Of a DNA stretch of 60,000 nt, positions 58,345 through 60,000 are shown piece after piece. The DNA is from Monoplex corrugatus (taxonomy: Eukaryota; Mollusca; Gastropoda; Littorinimorpha; Ranellidae). How positions within the stretch are numbered: the first letter of the stretch is position 1; each line of letters starts with the position of its first letter. A program made the translations under genes and the position numbers. The stretch is taken from NCBI GenBank assembly GCA_030674185.1, contig CM060312.1:3707438-3767437 (forward strand), given 5' to 3'. A model generated the notes under the pieces. It was given only the letters and a program-made list of their open reading frames with translations. It did no database searches and had not been told where the DNA came from.

Positions 58345-58705
58345 TGGGAAAAACCTGTCGCCGTGGTGTAGTGGTTAACACAATGGACTGGAAAGGGATT
58401 GTGGGTTCGAATCCACATCAGTACCTTCAAAAATCATTGTGCGATTTTTCGGTTCTAACCGGCTCCTATCCAGAGTTGGGCGTGTGTGGGCTCATTGGGA
58501 AGACTGGAACCACACAGTCAGTCTCACCCACTTCGTGGATGCGTCATTGAGGGTGTTTCTTAAATCTTCTGACCAACACCGCAGGTGTCTATATCTCTAG
58601 ACCTGTCGATGCCAGGATATTAAGCATAGAGCACAGCCCTGTCACGCAGTCTAAATCCTAGATGAAACTTTCTTAGCATCAAGATAATCATCCTCATCGT
58701 CTTCG
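58345..58705 (+). mobile_element. tRNA-derived SINE
   Basis: The head has a clear A box (TGGTGTAGTGGTTAACAC, from 58364) and B box (GGTTCGAATCC, 58404-58414) at tRNA spacing, followed by an unrelated body of about 290 bp. The body matches 8994-9240. An (AATA)n run at 58769-58856 could be the tail or an independent repeat. The head is better preserved than the other tRNA-like heads in the window, so this family was active more recently. Confidence 0.8.
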
Positions 58706-58765
58706 TCTTCAATGCATTGTAAAAACTGTGCCAGCTTCTGCGACCTTTAAGGTGGCGTAGGGAGT

Positions 58766-58822
58766 GGGACAATAAATAGATAAATAAATAAATAAATATA
58801 AATGAATAAATAAAAAAAATAA

Positions 58823-58853
<31 letters not shown>

Positions 58854-58857
58854 ACTG
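58766..58857. repeat. (AATA)n microsatellite
   Basis: AATA tetranucleotide run with a few base changes. Confidence 0.95.
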
Positions 58858-59037
58858 AGCACACAGAAATCTCCCTGAATGCAATGGTCCTATAAGAAGA
58901 CAGGGGTGGTGGTGGTGGTGGTGGTTTAAAGTTGTCAGTTGTAAAGAAACATCTTTTTTGGTTTGTTTAATTTGCCAGATATCTGGCAGAAGAGAAGGAG
59001 AGAGGGTTTGGGGTGTCAGTTGCTGCATGGAGTGCTA

Positions 59038-59088
<51 letters not shown>

Positions 59089-59101
59089 GTTGTGTGTGTG
59101 T
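59038..59101. repeat. (GT)n microsatellite
   Basis: GT run of about 50 bp, then GTTGTTGTGTG. Confidence 0.95.
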
Positions 59102-59162
59102 TTTTGTGATTTGATTGTCAGTGGGTTGTGTGTAGTTGTTAGGGGAGTGGGGCCAGACCAAG

Positions 59163-59164
59163 AC

Positions 59165-59198
<34 letters not shown>

Positions 59199-59200
59199 TC
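59163..59200. repeat. (GAT)n microsatellite
   Basis: About twelve GAT units, followed about 50 bp later by a triple GGTGATGGGT (59257-59290). Confidence 0.93.
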
Positions 59201-59290
59201 AGCGCCTGAAGCAGAAACAACGACAATAACACCAACCTTGTGTTGGACAGGCGCCAGTGGTGATGGGTGGTGATGGGTGGTGATGGGTGG

Positions 59291-60000
59291 TGCTGTGCCT
59301 TCACTCACTCACACAGCCAGCCCCTGCACCGGGCTGCTGGCTCCTCACTCACTCTGTTGATTACTCTTCTTCACACCTTGCTTCTGATCTACCGTCCTCT
59401 GGTGTCATCGTGTGACCAGGACTCCTGGTGTTACAGTTTTACCTGAGGTACTGTGACTGTGGGTGTTAGTTTTTACTGATGTCTCGACATAGTATACTTT
59501 TGTTGAAGTGAACCCTGAAGTGAGGATCTTTCACCGTTAGTTATCTGATAGTTCGACAGTTTGAGGAGCCCTGAAACTATCATCCTTCATTGTTGCAGCT
59601 TTATCTGCCATCATTGTTGGACTGTGAGTTGTTCTTGTGATTGTAACCAAGTTTTTTTATTTTATTTTTTTTAACAGTTTTTCAATCGTAGTATGTTTTA
59701 ATGGTTTAGACAATTGTTTTCACTCGGTTTGTTTCCACGACCATTTTTGGATAATCAAGCGTGTTTCTTTTGTACAGTTTTCCTTTTTTTCTTTCCCTGG
59801 TGGTTATAAGTAAGTGCAGTGACGTTGTCTGTGTTCGTTTGTTCTTGTGTGACGGCCAGTGTTGGACTGTTGAGTTGTTTCTGTGGGTTGTGTCCTGTCA
59901 GTTCTGCTTTTTCATGGTGCCGGCTGTGAGGCTACGTTAGTGTTTCTGTTGACAAGTTTCTACCACTGTTATTGGGCTGTTGAGTTGACATAGGATGAGC
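59291..60000. other. T-rich sequence with a loosely repeated TTGGACTGT-GAGTTGT phrase
   Basis: TTGGACTGTGAGTTGTTCTT near 59610, TTGGACTGTTGAGTTGTTTC near 59862 and TTGGGCTGTTGAGTTGACA near 59973 may be the start of another decayed tandem array that leaves the window. No exon was seen. Confidence 0.4.

Overview
This is a eukaryotic, almost certainly animal, window. It holds no bacterial-type genes, operons or CRISPR arrays. The only host gene I can support is the middle of a MAGI gene (membrane-associated guanylate kinase, inverted domain order) on the + strand. Three exons are visible at 5880-5999, 8134-8422 and 12108-12190. All have canonical AG/GT borders and their intron phases match (1-1, 1-2, 2-1). 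Joined, they run from the end of the guanylate-kinase-like region through a variable linker into the complete first WW domain. The second WW domain and the PDZ domains are not found, so the intron after 12190 is at least 47.8 kb and runs off the window.

The protein fits a lophotrochozoan. A decayed repeat near 54.75-55.1 kb resembles, from memory, a dispersed repeat common in marine gastropods. My best guess is therefore a mollusc, probably a gastropod, with moderate confidence and no database check.

Layout: 1-12.2 kb carries the exons, several short tandem arrays (115, 33, 43, 76, 16 and 96 bp units), (GT)n/(CA)n tracts and decayed SINEs. From 12.2 to 60 kb the terminal intron is more than half minisatellite by my hand tally. 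It holds over twenty arrays with different units: 22/24, 27, 22 (inverted pair), 19/23, 39/45, 43, 17, 55, 54, 30, 24, 43, 68, 27, 75, 42, 35 and about 62 bp. Long ORFs in these arrays (up to about 800 codons) are by-products of repetition and are not called as genes.

Mobile DNA lies between and inside the arrays. There is a 5'-truncated LINE at 36.88-37.49 kb inserted in a 55-bp array, and a 418-bp foldback element at 46.5 kb with apparently perfect 180-bp arms and a 9-bp target-site duplication inside a 68-bp array. Two relatives of the foldback lie at 41.7 and 11.2 kb. A tRNA-headed SINE sits at 58.35 kb, with a headless relative at 9.0 kb and other tRNA-like heads elsewhere. A dispersed 43-bp motif ending in AAAGGGTTAA occurs as single, palindromic and tandem copies at seven or more places and appears to have seeded several of the arrays.

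The strongest candidates for something undescribed are the foldback family (possibly Penelope- or retrozyme-like), the roughly 4.3-kb inverted pair of 22-bp arrays at 24.1-28.5 kb, and the dispersed 43-bp motif that repeatedly becomes a minisatellite.
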